Origin: a virus
Direction: 5' to 3' (one strand)
Virus record (IMG/VR): IMGVR_UViG_3300046515_000273
Span: 1-39,289 of that record
DNA: 39,289 nt
Shown here: piece by piece, positions 7,581 to 14,501 of the stretch
Layout of the letters: each line of letters opens with the position of its first letter
How positions within the stretch are numbered: the first letter of the stretch is position 1
The notes under the pieces: generated by a model
Databases searched by the model: none
Told to the model about the DNA's origin: nothing
Seen by the model: the letters and a program-made list of their open reading frames with translations, nothing else
Made by a program: the position numbers and the translations under genes

Positions 7581-7887
7581 TGGCCGCGTCCTCGTCCTGT
7601 CGGTGGATGGAAACCTCGGCCTGGTCTTTCGCATAGACCGTGGTGATGTAGTTCCGAATCAGTCGGCCCGCTTCCAGTTCGTCGCCGGAGATCAGCGCGT
7701 CGAGGATCGGATTGGGACGACCCGGATGTTCGATGCTGGCCTCGGACATCCCCAGTTCCCACGTCTCGCGGCTGCGAAGTTCCGTGGCGATCTGCTTGTT
7801 GAGGCGATCCTGTGCCGCCTCGGCGTCGGCCTGCTGCTCTAGGTACTGAGCGACGGCCCAGCTTGCGTAGTCGGGTTGGGCGCTCAT
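7561..7887 (-). CDS. Hypothetical protein, 108 aa
   Basis: Mostly helical and acidic: YLEQQADAEAAQDRLNKQIA then ILDALISGDELEAGRLIRNY. No recognised family. The ATG overlaps the upstream TGA. It ends with TAG (7561-7563), one of five early genes that use TAG as stop; reading through would add five codons before TAA. Confidence 0.7.
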   Translation of the reverse strand: MSAQPDYASWAVAQYLEQQADAEAAQDRLNKQIATELRSRETWELGMSEASIEHPGRPNPILDALISGDELEAGRLIRNYITTVYAKDQAEVSIHRQDEDAANDFAIG

Positions 7888-8195
7888 GGCAACACCTCGA
7901 TAAACTTCTTCATGGACACCCAGTGATTCCGCGCACGAACAGCGGATAGAGCGTCCGCTTCCGTATAGATCCCAGGCCCCATCCGGCCCTCATGGTCAAC
8001 GAGGGCATATCGAACAAGAGGTTCGGGCTTGATACGGTAGTTGTTGCAAGAAAAATCCCATGCCATCTTCCATCCATCAGAATCGGGGCTTATGGACCAC
8101 CAATGGCCGTCCTTTCCGTTTTGGCATTCGATCACCCTTCCATCCACGAAAGCCTGCATAACGGCAATCGCTGCAATGGTTTCTTCACGATTCAT
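7884..8195 (-). CDS. Hypothetical protein, 103 aa
   Basis: Starts MNREETIAAIAVMQAFVDG, then an aromatic central part (GHWWSISPDSDGWKMAWDF) ending YRIKPEPL, a pattern shared by many short phage proteins that carry an RIKPEP-like segment; role unknown. The ATG at 8195 is chosen for TGGAGG 8 bases upstream and the overlap with the preceding TGA; the longer frame to 8300 lacks both. Confidence 0.7.
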   Translation of the reverse strand: MNREETIAAIAVMQAFVDGRVIECQNGKDGHWWSISPDSDGWKMAWDFSCNNYRIKPEPLVRYALVDHEGRMGPGIYTEADALSAVRARNHWVSMKKFIEVLP

Positions 8196-8443
8196 GCGGA
8201 AGGCCTCCAGTCTAGGAAGACGCCGATGCACATCGGGCGTTCGGAGTCGGCTCCTTCGTGATGTAGATCGGCGTCTTGCCAGTACATGGCATTCATCCAT
8301 CCGCCGTCTTCGAACCAGCCATTGGCATCACCAACGCCCATCCGCCAAGCACGAAGTGCTTCCCATGCGAGGTCGTGCTCTCGCTCTGTGCTTGAGTTGT
8401 TGACTGTGGCGATCATTTCGCGATGTTTCATTTCGAGACTCAT
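8192..8443 (-). CDS. Hypothetical protein, 83 aa
   Basis: Starts MSLEMKHREMIATVNN. Rich in Trp and acidic residues (GWFEDGGWMNAMYWQDADLH). The ATG at 8443 follows GGGGTGGGTGG and overlaps the TGA of the upstream small gene; an open extension to 8611 runs antisense-frame through that gene and is rejected. No family recognised. Confidence 0.6.
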   Translation of the reverse strand: MSLEMKHREMIATVNNSSTEREHDLAWEALRAWRMGVGDANGWFEDGGWMNAMYWQDADLHHEGADSERPMCIGVFLDWRPSA

Positions 8444-8604
8444 GCCACCCACCCCTTGTGGTCGTTGACCCTTTTGCACACCACCGACCAGCCACGCGGG
8501 CAATCGGTCCAGATGCCAGGAATCGTCCGGTACTCCATCGTTCCGTTGTTCATGCGGCAGATGCGCAAGGTCGAACGGGGGAAGGGAATGATCTGTGCGC
8601 TCAT
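8440..8604 (-). CDS. Small hypothetical protein, 54 aa
   Basis: Starts MSAQIIPFPRSTLRICRM and ends NDHKGWVA. Basic, with two Cys in the C-terminal half (TDCPRGWSVVCKR). The start lies 3 bases after the upstream TGA and the end overlaps the next ATG (ATGA). Similar short proteins beginning with a PFP-type stretch are frequent in phage early operons. Function unknown. Confidence 0.6.
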   Translation of the reverse strand: MSAQIIPFPRSTLRICRMNNGTMEYRTIPGIWTDCPRGWSVVCKRVNDHKGWVA

Positions 8605-8607
8605 GAC

Positions 8608-8823
8608 TCAAGCCTCCGTAGTCTGTGCATCTGTGGCGACGACTGCTCCGAACTTCCGCATCATCCGCATGACAATGAATTTCTTGCCGGGATTCTTCAG
8701 TGCTAGGCGATTAGCCTCGGCATTGGCTATCGCGAGAGAATTGTGGAATGCAGTCGGACGATGGCCCGTCTTCGTCCAGATGCAGTAGGTGGAAACCTTC
8801 TCGACGTTCACTTGTGCGCTCAT
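8608..8823 (-). CDS. Hypothetical protein, 71 aa
   Basis: A small alpha/beta protein: VEKVSTYCIWTKTGHRPTAF, then an Ala-rich helix (AIANAEANRLALKNPGKKFI) and an RMMRKFGAV strand. No family recognised. The ATG overlaps the TGA of the upstream gene. Ends with TGA. Confidence 0.65.
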   Translation of the reverse strand: MSAQVNVEKVSTYCIWTKTGHRPTAFHNSLAIANAEANRLALKNPGKKFIVMRMMRKFGAVVATDAQTTEA

Positions 8824-9065
8824 GGCGTGGTCTCCAAACCGAGTCGGATGAGTCCCTCGATATCACTGCGAAGCCGAGCATGGAGGGATGGCTGATCTGC
8901 CACGGACATCGAGTCGCGGATGACCTTGGCCGTCTCCAGCAGACGAAGCGTCGCGTTCTTCTGTGCGTTCTCGTCTGCCCACTTTCGAGCAGCGGAAGCG
9001 TTGGCTTCGACGACGTACTCAATCGCGGGGTCGAAGATTTCGTGACCGGTGATGAGGGTCATCAC
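8820..9065 (-). CDS. Hypothetical protein, 81 aa
   Basis: Helical soluble protein beginning MMTLITGHEIFDPAIEYV, with an Ala/Asn-rich central helix and a C-terminal SDIEGLIRLGLETTP. The start overlaps the TGA of the upstream gene. Unknown role in the early operon. Confidence 0.65.
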   Translation of the reverse strand: MMTLITGHEIFDPAIEYVVEANASAARKWADENAQKNATLRLLETAKVIRDSMSVADQPSLHARLRSDIEGLIRLGLETTP

Positions 9066-9193
9066 ACAATCTCCCGGACTTCGTAGTCGTTGCAGACACG
9101 GCCCAGGCTGTAGCCAAGACCACCATTGGCGCGCAGGGAGGCAAGAAACTCGTTGGCCTCGACCTGGCTCGGGAAGTAGTGGTAGCGGATCAT
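9062..9193 (-). CDS. First gene of the minus-strand early operon, 43 aa
   Basis: Begins MIRYHYFPSQVEANEFLASL and ends NDYEVREIV. The ATG at 9193 follows GGGAGA 8 bases upstream and lies about 38 bases after the predicted start of transcription, so it is the promoter-proximal gene. The longer frame to 9340 would run across the operator and terminator and is rejected. Function unknown. Confidence 0.65.
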   Translation of the reverse strand: MIRYHYFPSQVEANEFLASLRANGGLGYSLGRVCNDYEVREIV

Positions 9194-9237
9194 CTGGAGT
9201 CTCCCGTTGCGTAGCGGTCTGTTTCGACCGTTGATAA

Positions 9238-9266
9238 AGCGTAACACGCAGTTACGGCGTGCGCAA
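9238..9266 (-). promoter_or_regulatory. Early minus-strand promoter
   Basis: On the minus strand, -35 TTGCGC (9261-9266) and -10 TACGCT (9238-9243) are separated by exactly 17 bp. The hexamers and spacing are identical to the cro promoter at 10072-10100. Transcription would begin near 9231 and read the operon down to 956. An operator overlaps the spacer and -10. Confidence 0.75.
9241..9255. promoter_or_regulatory. Repressor operator, early promoter
   Basis: Dyad GTAAC-ACGCA-GTTAC, the same half-sites and 5-bp spacer as the sites in the repressor/cro gap. It covers the -10 and part of the spacer of the early minus-strand promoter, so repressor binding should block it. Confidence 0.75.
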
Positions 9267-9307
9267 CAGGGAGTTTCGATCTTTCTTCTAAGAATTTTTC
9301 CTAGGCA

Positions 9308-9332
9308 AGAAAAAGCCCGCTCTAGGCGGGCT
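9308..9332 (-). terminator. Rho-independent terminator after the lipoprotein gene
   Basis: On the minus strand a 7-bp stem (AGCCCGC/GCGGGCT, loop of 5) is followed by TTTTTCTT. It ends the repressor-lipoprotein transcript before the early promoter, separating the lysogenic unit from the lytic early operon. Confidence 0.85.
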
Positions 9333-9368
9333 AAATTCACACTGAGTTGATTTCTCGTGGTGTCGGGT

Positions 9369-9656
9369 TTACGCCTTGCAGGCGACCATCATCGCCCGGC
9401 TGCTACCAGATGCGCCAAAAAAACCACGACCGGAGCCACCAGCCATCCCGTTCCCGCCATCACCGTCCTTGCTGATGATGTCGTAGCCGTTTGGGCACTT
9501 ATCACCGGCTTTCTCATAGCACTGATTCCAGGACATTGCGGCCCCCGAACAGTTGATGGACAGGCCCGCTCTCCCATCAGGCATCACCGTCTTGTGTGCA
9601 GCGGCACAGCCTGTAAGGCCCACGGCTACAAGTATCGCTATCGCTACCTTACTCAC
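9369..9656 (-). CDS. Small prophage lipoprotein, 95 aa
   Basis: Signal peptide with lipobox LTGC (SKVAIAILVAVGLTGC), then a Cys-containing domain (LSINCSGAAMSWNQCYEKAG) and a Gly-rich end. The family is common in proteobacterial genomes and prophages, function not established. The GTG at 9656 is chosen because TGGAGG lies 8 bases upstream and the signal peptide then starts correctly. It follows the repressor on the same strand and is closed by a strong terminator, so it should be expressed in the lysogen. Cell-surface placement makes superinfection exclusion or lysogenic conversion possible (inference). Confidence 0.8.
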   Translation of the reverse strand: MSKVAIAILVAVGLTGCAAAHKTVMPDGRAGLSINCSGAAMSWNQCYEKAGDKCPNGYDIISKDGDGGNGMAGGSGRGFFGASGSSRAMMVACKA

Positions 9657-9669
9657 GACCCACCTCCAT

Positions 9670-9993
9670 CTAGTTGGGTGAATTCCCCACAAAACTACGC
9701 ATCATATTCAGGATCGAAGTACGTTGGTCCGTATTCAACAGCCTGAACAGCTTAAGTAGTTCTTCCTCGTCAAGGCTCCGGACGAATCCCTCGTCATCGG
9801 CTACCAGTTCGGCAACGCTCACGTTCACCAGCCTCGCTATCACAGCGATTTCTTCTACGGTTGTTGGCCTCTTACCGGCCAGTTTCATCGAGGCCGACTG
9901 GGCGCTCTGCCCAATCGCCTCCCCCACGGTAACCCGGGAAATATCCAGCTTTCCAAGAAGGGCGTTTGCCCGGTCGTACCACTTCGTAGTCAT
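9670..9993 (-). CDS. XRE-family phage repressor (CI-like)
   Basis: 107 aa. Helix-turn-helix region around residues 17-45 (ISRVTVGEAIGQSAQSASMK then RPTTVEEIAVIARLVNVSV) of the Cro/CI type, followed by a short C-terminal helix (EEELLKLFRLLNTDQRTSIL) probably for dimerisation. It has no LexA-like autoprotease domain, so induction cannot proceed by the usual RecA-stimulated self-cleavage. Divergent from the cro-like gene across three operators. It stops at TAG (9670-9672); read-through would add seven codons before TAA. No clear ribosome site. Confidence 0.85.
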   Translation of the reverse strand: MTTKWYDRANALLGKLDISRVTVGEAIGQSAQSASMKLAGKRPTTVEEIAVIARLVNVSVAELVADDEGFVRSLDEEELLKLFRLLNTDQRTSILNMMRSFVGNSPN

Positions 9994-10032
9994 ACAAACA
10001 TTGTGCCGTTGCAGGTGTTGAGACGGGCCTTA

Positions 10033-10038
10033 ATTGTA
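10033..10038 (-). promoter_or_regulatory. Repressor promoter -10 (PRM-like)
   Basis: TACAAT on the minus strand, about 33 bases from the repressor ATG after allowing for the start site. There is no recognisable -35 at 16-18 bp, which is what is expected of a promoter helped by repressor bound at the neighbouring operator. The -10 overlaps the operator at 10036-10050. Confidence 0.45.
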
Positions 10039-10050
10039 ACTAAGAGTTAC
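10036..10050. promoter_or_regulatory. Repressor operator 1
   Basis: Perfect dyad GTAAC-TAAGA-GTTAC beside the repressor gene, overlapping the predicted repressor -10, so binding here should shut off repressor synthesis. Confidence 0.75.
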
Positions 10051-10060
10051 AAATCAGGGC

Positions 10061-10075
10061 GTAACTGGCAGTTGC
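10061..10075. promoter_or_regulatory. Repressor operator 2
   Basis: GTAAC-TGGCA-GTTGC, one mismatch from the dyad. It overlaps the -35 of the cro promoter. Centre-to-centre distances are 25 bp to operator 1 and 22 bp to operator 3. Confidence 0.65.
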
Positions 10076-10100
10076 GCTAGCCGTAACCATGAGTTACGCT
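10072..10100 (+). promoter_or_regulatory. Cro/early plus-strand promoter (PR-like)
   Basis: -35 TTGCGC (10072-10077), 17 bp, -10 TACGCT (10095-10100). It is identical in both hexamers to the minus-strand early promoter. The expected start of transcription, about 7 bases after the -10, falls on the ATG at 10107, so the first message is probably leaderless. Confidence 0.75.
10083..10097. promoter_or_regulatory. Repressor operator 3
   Basis: Perfect dyad GTAAC-CATGA-GTTAC spanning the spacer and -10 of the cro promoter. Confidence 0.75.
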
Positions 10101-10106
10101 TGGCAC

Positions 10107-10331
10107 ATGAAGGCAATTCAAAAGCTGCTCGACAGCGGGCTGACCCGCAAACAGATCGCCTTGACCATCGGCGTCACGTCTCACGCCGTTGCCATGTACG
10201 AAGACGGACGGAGATTCCCCGGCGCTCTCCCATTTATGGGCCTTGTGAAGCTCGCCGAGGAAAGAGGAATCCTACTTACTTGTCGCGACTTCTTTATCGA
10301 CCGGGCTGCGAAGCCCGGCACCGAAACCTGA
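10107..10331 (+). CDS. Cro-like regulator
   Basis: 74 aa starting MKAIQKLLDSGLTRKQIALT, with a helix-turn-helix (LTRKQIALTIGVTSHAVAMY) and a conserved phage tail ARG/GRRFPGALPF-type segment. Divergent from the repressor and first in the rightward transcript, so Cro-like control is the natural inference. I prefer the ATG at 10107 over the one at 10089: the latter lies inside operator 3 and upstream of the predicted transcription start. No Shine-Dalgarno is present, fitting a leaderless message. Confidence 0.7.
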   Translation: MKAIQKLLDSGLTRKQIALTIGVTSHAVAMYEDGRRFPGALPFMGLVKLAEERGILLTCRDFFIDRAAKPGTET

Positions 10332-10364
10332 CTTACCCAAAACGAGTCCTGAAAGGAACCACCG

Positions 10365-10550
10365 ATGTACGCCGATCCGACGCATGTAAGGGATAACCCG
10401 ATCAAGGTTCGCCTCAACGACGAGGAATACGCCGTCATTGAAGCCCTTGCCCGAATCAACAAGCGACAGCCCGCTGCGTTCGCTCGTGAGCTTCTTATGG
10501 CTGGCGTCGAACTGCTGGCGAAGAGTAACGACGAAGCGCGTGCGGCTTGA
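10365..10550 (+). CDS. Ribbon-helix-helix-like regulator, 61 aa
   Basis: The segment NPIKVRLNDEEYAVIEALA fits the strand-helix of Arc/MetJ-type DNA-binding proteins, followed by a second helix (AFARELLMAGVELL). AAAGGAAC precedes the ATG. It may act as a CII-like or Arc-like early regulator; the target is unknown. Ends with TGA. Confidence 0.65.
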   Translation: MYADPTHVRDNPIKVRLNDEEYAVIEALARINKRQPAAFARELLMAGVELLAKSNDEARAA

Positions 10551-10580
10551 AGTGTCTAGGGAGTCCCTGGGGAGGGCCAC

Positions 10581-10793
10581 ATGCCCGTAATCACATGCGA
10601 CCTGACCAATCACCAGCTCTCGGTACTTACCGAGGCGGCGAGTAGGGCAGGGATGTCGATAGAGGAATTCGCCGCACATGCGGCAGAGGTAGCCGTAGCG
10701 GCTCGCTACAAGCTGCCCGAGGTACGAAACAACGTGGTGCCTCTACAGGCCCTCAATAGGCAGTTGCGAGGACCGCCGAAATCTACGGGCTGA
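10581..10793 (+). CDS. Small putative regulator, 70 aa
   Basis: Starts MPVITCDLTNHQLSVLTEAA; strand-helix-helix outline similar to ribbon-helix-helix proteins (GMSIEEFAAHAAEVAV). GGGGAGG lies 8 bases before the ATG. Ends with TGA. The 74 bases after it show no feature. Confidence 0.55.
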   Translation: MPVITCDLTNHQLSVLTEAASRAGMSIEEFAAHAAEVAVAARYKLPEVRNNVVPLQALNRQLRGPPKSTG

Positions 10794-10867
10794 TCCACGG
10801 GACGAATCTTTCCTAGCGTCCGTAATCGAACCACACAGAACGTCAACACTGCATCAAGAGACCGTCG

Positions 10868-11428
10868 ATGACCCTTCGCAAGCCAATGTCAAAGAAGCTC
10901 CGCTTTGAGGTCTTTAAGCGCGATGGCTTCGCTTGCCAGTATTGCGGTGCTAAGGCTCCTGAAGTCCGACTGCACGTTGACCACATTGTGCCGGTAGCTA
11001 AGGGCGGTGAGGACGATATGTCAAACCTCACGACTGCCTGTGCTGAATGCAACCACGGGAAAGCTGCGAATTTCCATGACCCGCTTCTCCAGCGCATCAG
11101 CTATCTGGAGGTCCAACTTCGGGCGAATGAGTCTCTTCTCATGGAGTATCGCGACGCGATCTGGCACTTCAAGGAAAAGGGGATCAGGACCACCGAGTAC
11201 ATCCTCCGTGACTTCGACTTGGATCGCGTCATCACGGACGACGACTTCAACCGGGTCCACGAGCATGTGTGGAAGCTTGGCTATGTGGACGCGGCTGACG
11301 AATTCGCTATCGCGGCGCATGTTGTCGGAGAGGATTCCGAGGCGCGGGTGGTCATTGAATCCGCTATCGCGCACCTAGCCAGGGCCTCGCGAACAGATAT
11401 CGCCGGGCACGAGGCAGTTCTCGTATGA
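10868..11428 (+). CDS. HNH endonuclease
   Basis: 186 aa. The N-terminal HNH domain is complete: C23-x-x-C26 (FACQYCG), LHVDHIVPVAKGG with D38-H39, N53, C58-x-x-C61-N-H63. The C-terminal 110 residues are a helical region without known motif. In this position (just before the DUF1376 replication gene) HNH proteins are frequent in phages; a role in DNA processing is likely but it could be a homing-type nuclease. ATGA overlap with the next gene supports membership in the operon. Confidence 0.85.
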   Translation: MTLRKPMSKKLRFEVFKRDGFACQYCGAKAPEVRLHVDHIVPVAKGGEDDMSNLTTACAECNHGKAANFHDPLLQRISYLEVQLRANESLLMEYRDAIWHFKEKGIRTTEYILRDFDLDRVITDDDFNRVHEHVWKLGYVDAADEFAIAAHVVGEDSEARVVIESAIAHLARASRTDIAGHEAVLV

Positions 11429-12279
11429 ACTACTACAAACGCCATGTAGGCGACTACACGAAGGATGCCAGCCATCTCTCCCTCATGGAGCATGGCGCCT
11501 ACACACTGATCCTTGACCGCTACTACGCAACCGAGCGGCCCATCAGCCGCAGCGATGCTATGCGTGTCACCCATGCCCGATCCGAAGATGAGGTATCGGC
11601 GGTCGATTTCGTCCTGACTGAGTTCTTTGTCCTCCACGGCGACGTGTATCGCAGCAAACGGGCGGATGAGGAATTGAACGAATACCAGGCTAAGGCCGAC
11701 CTAAACCGAGAGAACGGGAAGCTCGGTGGCAGGCCCCCAAAGAAACCCAAAGAAAACCCAGACGGTAACCCAGAAATAACCCAGACGGTTTCCGAAACGA
11801 AACCCAGACAGGAACCCAAACGTAACCCAGAAGAAACCTTAGCCATTAGCCATAAGCCATTAGCCATTAAAAAAGCAAAAGCCTCTTTGGTTCCGACCAA
11901 TGAAACGGTCGAAACGATCCTGGCGGCTTATCACGAGATTCTTCCCCGGTGTAAGCGCATCGCTGTCCTAACCGACAAGCGGCTCAAGCGAGTGAGTGAG
12001 GCTGAGGCTATGGCCCGGAAGGTTTGCACTCAGCAAGGATGGGACTACGACCCCGCCCAGTTCTGGACTGGCTACTTCGAACAATGCTCTCTGGACGCTT
12101 GGCTTCGGGGCGACACCGCTAACCCGAAGAACCCTGCCTGGAAACAGCACCTCCTGTGTCTGATCGCCGAAGAACGCTTCGCCGACATCATGGACGCCGC
12201 TATCGCCGAGATTCAGGGCGAAGAAAAAATGAGGCCCTCAATCGGGGACGTTGCGAACCTGACCGAGGACGCCGCATGA
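11425..12279 (+). CDS. DUF1376 replication initiation protein
   Basis: 284 aa. The N-terminal DUF1376 domain (YYKRHVGDYTKDASHLSLME, then GAYTLILDRYY) is a winged-helix domain of phage replication initiators that occupies the place of lambda O. The middle (residues about 95-150) is a Lys/Pro/Asn-rich linker, and the C-terminal domain (WDYDPAQFWTGYFEQC) is typical of the same proteins. It overlaps the helicase gene downstream, as in an O-P pair. Ends with TGA. Confidence 0.85.
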   Translation: MNYYKRHVGDYTKDASHLSLMEHGAYTLILDRYYATERPISRSDAMRVTHARSEDEVSAVDFVLTEFFVLHGDVYRSKRADEELNEYQAKADLNRENGKLGGRPPKKPKENPDGNPEITQTVSETKPRQEPKRNPEETLAISHKPLAIKKAKASLVPTNETVETILAAYHEILPRCKRIAVLTDKRLKRVSEAEAMARKVCTQQGWDYDPAQFWTGYFEQCSLDAWLRGDTANPKNPAWKQHLLCLIAEERFADIMDAAIAEIQGEEKMRPSIGDVANLTEDAA

Positions 12280-13610
12280 GCGCATCCGAGCAGGCCGTGA
12301 TTGGCGCGATCTTCCTCGACCCGTCGTCGTACTGGCAGGTTGCGGACGTGGTTGGTGTGGAGGACTTCGGCGACCAGCGTTGCGCCCGACTGTTCGCGAA
12401 GCTGAAGGAACTTTGCGACGCCGCCCAGCCGGTAGACGTGTTCGTGGTGGGCGAGTCGTTTGACGATAACCAGATGGCCGCGTACGCCATGGAGGTGACG
12501 AACAACGCCGCCTCTGCTGCGAACGCTCGTGCATACGCCGAAGTGGTGCGCAGTGACAGTGAGCGCCGGAAGGTAGTCGCCGCAGGCCGCAGGATGGCCC
12601 TGGAAGCTCCTACGTTCAACGAGGCGCAAGCGATCCTGGCACAGGTAGCGCCTAGGCATACGAAGGCCGCCAAGCTCGCTCCAGAGGTCTTGGCGGAAGT
12701 CATGGATGCGATGCAGGCGAAGATCGAAATGGAGGGCCAGACGATGGGCTTGTCCACAGGGATTGGCAACTTCGACCGGCGCACTGGTGGGCTCTATCCG
12801 CAGACGTTGACGATCATCGCTGGCCGACCCTCGATGGGCAAGACCGCACTGGCGATGCAGATCGCCGTCAACGTGGCCTTGTCTGGCAAGCGGGTTTACA
12901 TCGCCACCATGGAGATGTCGGCGAAGGCGCTCATGGAGCGGGCTATCTCCTACGTGTCCAAAGTGGACTACGGCCTGATCCGCCGACCGAAGCTTTTGCA
13001 GGATTCGGACTGGATGAAGATCGTGGCGGCAACGGAGGTGCTGAACAAGTCCGGCCTGATCATCGACGAAACGCCGGCACAGACCCGCGAGTCGTTCATT
13101 GCCAGGGCGACGCAGCACCACATGCAGGATCCGCTAGCCCTGATGGTCGCCGACCACCTTGGCCTGTTCCAGCTTCCCGGCAAGGGTCGTCCGGACCTTG
13201 AGACCGGAAACATCACGAAGGGCATCCGCAACCTAAGCAAGACGCTGAACATCCCAGCCGTCTGCCTCGTGCAGTTGAATCGCAAAGTCGAGGAACGCCA
13301 GAACAAGCGTCCGCTGATGTCTGACCTTCGCGAGTCTGGCGGTATCGAGGAAGACGCCGATGTCGTGGCGATGGTCTACCGGGATGAGTACTACAACCCG
13401 GAAAGCCCGCAGAAGGGTTACGCCGAAATCCGCTTCCCGAAGAACCGGGAAGACGAGACGGGCATGGAGCCGCTACGCACCCACCTGAACCAAATGCACT
13501 TCGCCGATTGCGAGGAACTTCCCTTTGAGCCAGCCCCTGAGCCCCGTCGAACGAGTCGCAGCTTTGGCGGCTTCGCAAATCGCCAAGCGGGAGGCCGCCC
13601 GGACTCGTAA
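12276..13610 (+). CDS. dnaB: Replicative DNA helicase, DnaB type
   Basis: 444 aa. N-terminal DnaB domain (SASEQAVIGAIFLDPSSYW), then RecA-like ATPase with Walker A GRPSMGKTAL near residue 185, and the conserved SDLRESGGIEEDADVV arginine-finger region. It unwinds the phage replication fork and is likely loaded at an origin by the DUF1376 protein. The ATG at 12276 overlaps the previous TGA. The longer frame upstream lies within the DUF1376 gene. Ends with TAA. Confidence 0.92.
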   Translation: MSASEQAVIGAIFLDPSSYWQVADVVGVEDFGDQRCARLFAKLKELCDAAQPVDVFVVGESFDDNQMAAYAMEVTNNAASAANARAYAEVVRSDSERRKVVAAGRRMALEAPTFNEAQAILAQVAPRHTKAAKLAPEVLAEVMDAMQAKIEMEGQTMGLSTGIGNFDRRTGGLYPQTLTIIAGRPSMGKTALAMQIAVNVALSGKRVYIATMEMSAKALMERAISYVSKVDYGLIRRPKLLQDSDWMKIVAATEVLNKSGLIIDETPAQTRESFIARATQHHMQDPLALMVADHLGLFQLPGKGRPDLETGNITKGIRNLSKTLNIPAVCLVQLNRKVEERQNKRPLMSDLRESGGIEEDADVVAMVYRDEYYNPESPQKGYAEIRFPKNREDETGMEPLRTHLNQMHFADCEELPFEPAPEPRRTSRSFGGFANRQAGGRPDS

Positions 13611-13809
13611 CCGCGAGCAGTTCCCCTACGCCGCCGAGCTAATGGACCAGTTCGCGGAGTTCGATCCAAAGCTGATCTACGCAGAAGAAAACGGACGATC
13701 CATCGGGAAGCGACCGGACCAATCCAACAGCCTGGACGGCGACCGACTAGTAGCGATGCACGACCAGTTTGAACGTACCTCAACCCTGATGAACAAGAGG
13801 CGCAAATGA
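13525..13809 (+). CDS. Hypothetical protein, 94 aa
   Basis: TTG start at 13525 with GAGGAA about 8 bases upstream; it overlaps the end of the helicase gene in another frame. Helical and basic at the start (AALAASQIAKREAARTRNRE), acidic later. No family recognised. The next ATG overlaps its TGA. Confidence 0.55.
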   Translation: MSQPLSPVERVAALAASQIAKREAARTRNREQFPYAAELMDQFAEFDPKLIYAEENGRSIGKRPDQSNSLDGDRLVAMHDQFERTSTLMNKRRK

Positions 13810-14105
13810 ACAACTACACAAGCGAAGCGAATTACGTTGGCGATGCAGCGGCCCAGGTGGTCAGCCCGATATACGAACAGATCGAGTCTCTCGATAAGAG
13901 GCTTGAGACGACATATCAAGAGTTTCTGACTCTCCTTCAGCGTCTGTCCCCGGTGCTGACGAGCCCGAGCGATACCAATGAGTCGGGCGCCTCGTCTCGG
14001 GAGGCAGGCCAGTCGCCTCTACACGAACGACTCATCACGCTGAATACGAAGGCATCTGCCTTTGCCCGTGCAGTCTCCGAAACCCACAACCGCGTCACTG
14101 TCTGA
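13806..14105 (+). CDS. Hypothetical protein, 99 aa
   Basis: Helical protein starting MNNYTSEANYVGDAAAQVV with a coiled-coil-like stretch (IYEQIESLDKRLETTYQEFL), then a Ser-rich linker. The ATG overlaps the TGA of the previous gene. The function is unknown. Confidence 0.65.
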   Translation: MNNYTSEANYVGDAAAQVVSPIYEQIESLDKRLETTYQEFLTLLQRLSPVLTSPSDTNESGASSREAGQSPLHERLITLNTKASAFARAVSETHNRVTV

Positions 14106-14115
14106 GGAAATGGTC

Positions 14116-14328
14116 ATGAGTAGTGTCTACGAAGAAACCACCCTCCGGACCGGAGATTACGTCGATGCCATCCTGACCGACGTGCCCGGCTGGTGCGTTG
14201 TGGACAAGAAGACTCGTAAGGTCGTCACGTTTGCCAATACCCGCGAATGGGCCCGTGAGTTTGCCAACCCGCAGAAGGGCGAACGGATCGCTAAGGTTCA
14301 CTCGGTCACCTACGAGGTGGCTCACTGA
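14116..14328 (+). CDS. Hypothetical protein, 70 aa
   Basis: Starts MSSVYEETTLRTGDYVDAIL. A small beta-rich protein. The ATG at 14116 has GAGG about 7 bases upstream; an in-frame ATG at 14110 sits too close to it. Ends with TGA overlapping the next ATG. Confidence 0.6.
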   Translation: MSSVYEETTLRTGDYVDAILTDVPGWCVVDKKTRKVVTFANTREWAREFANPQKGERIAKVHSVTYEVAH

Positions 14329-14501
14329 TGAAGGCACATCTGATCGCTGCAGCATCTGTGATCACTTTCTGTTTTGCAGCGGTGTACTTCGGAACGCACC
14401 CCCTGGCGTTTCTACAGGCGATGGTGGTCGTGCTCATCTTAGCCATCCTCTGGACCGTTTACCTCGTCGCGTACCTTCTGGCTGGTGGTGGCTTCCGTTG
14501 A
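14328..14501 (+). CDS. Small two-span membrane protein, 57 aa
   Basis: Starts MKAHLIAAASVITFCFAAVY, and a second hydrophobic stretch (MVVVLILAILWTVYLVAYLL) follows. It overlaps both neighbours (TGATG upstream, TTGA downstream). Likely an inner-membrane protein of unknown role in the nin-type region. Confidence 0.6.
   Translation: MKAHLIAAASVITFCFAAVYFGTHPLAFLQAMVVVLILAILWTVYLVAYLLAGGGFR

Noticed and set aside
10089-10106. Upstream ATG for the cro-like gene
   Set aside because: It lies inside operator 3 and the -10 region, upstream of the predicted transcription start.
12213-13121. 302-aa minus-strand frame opposite the helicase
   Set aside because: Shadow of the DnaB-like gene, which has full motifs on the plus strand.
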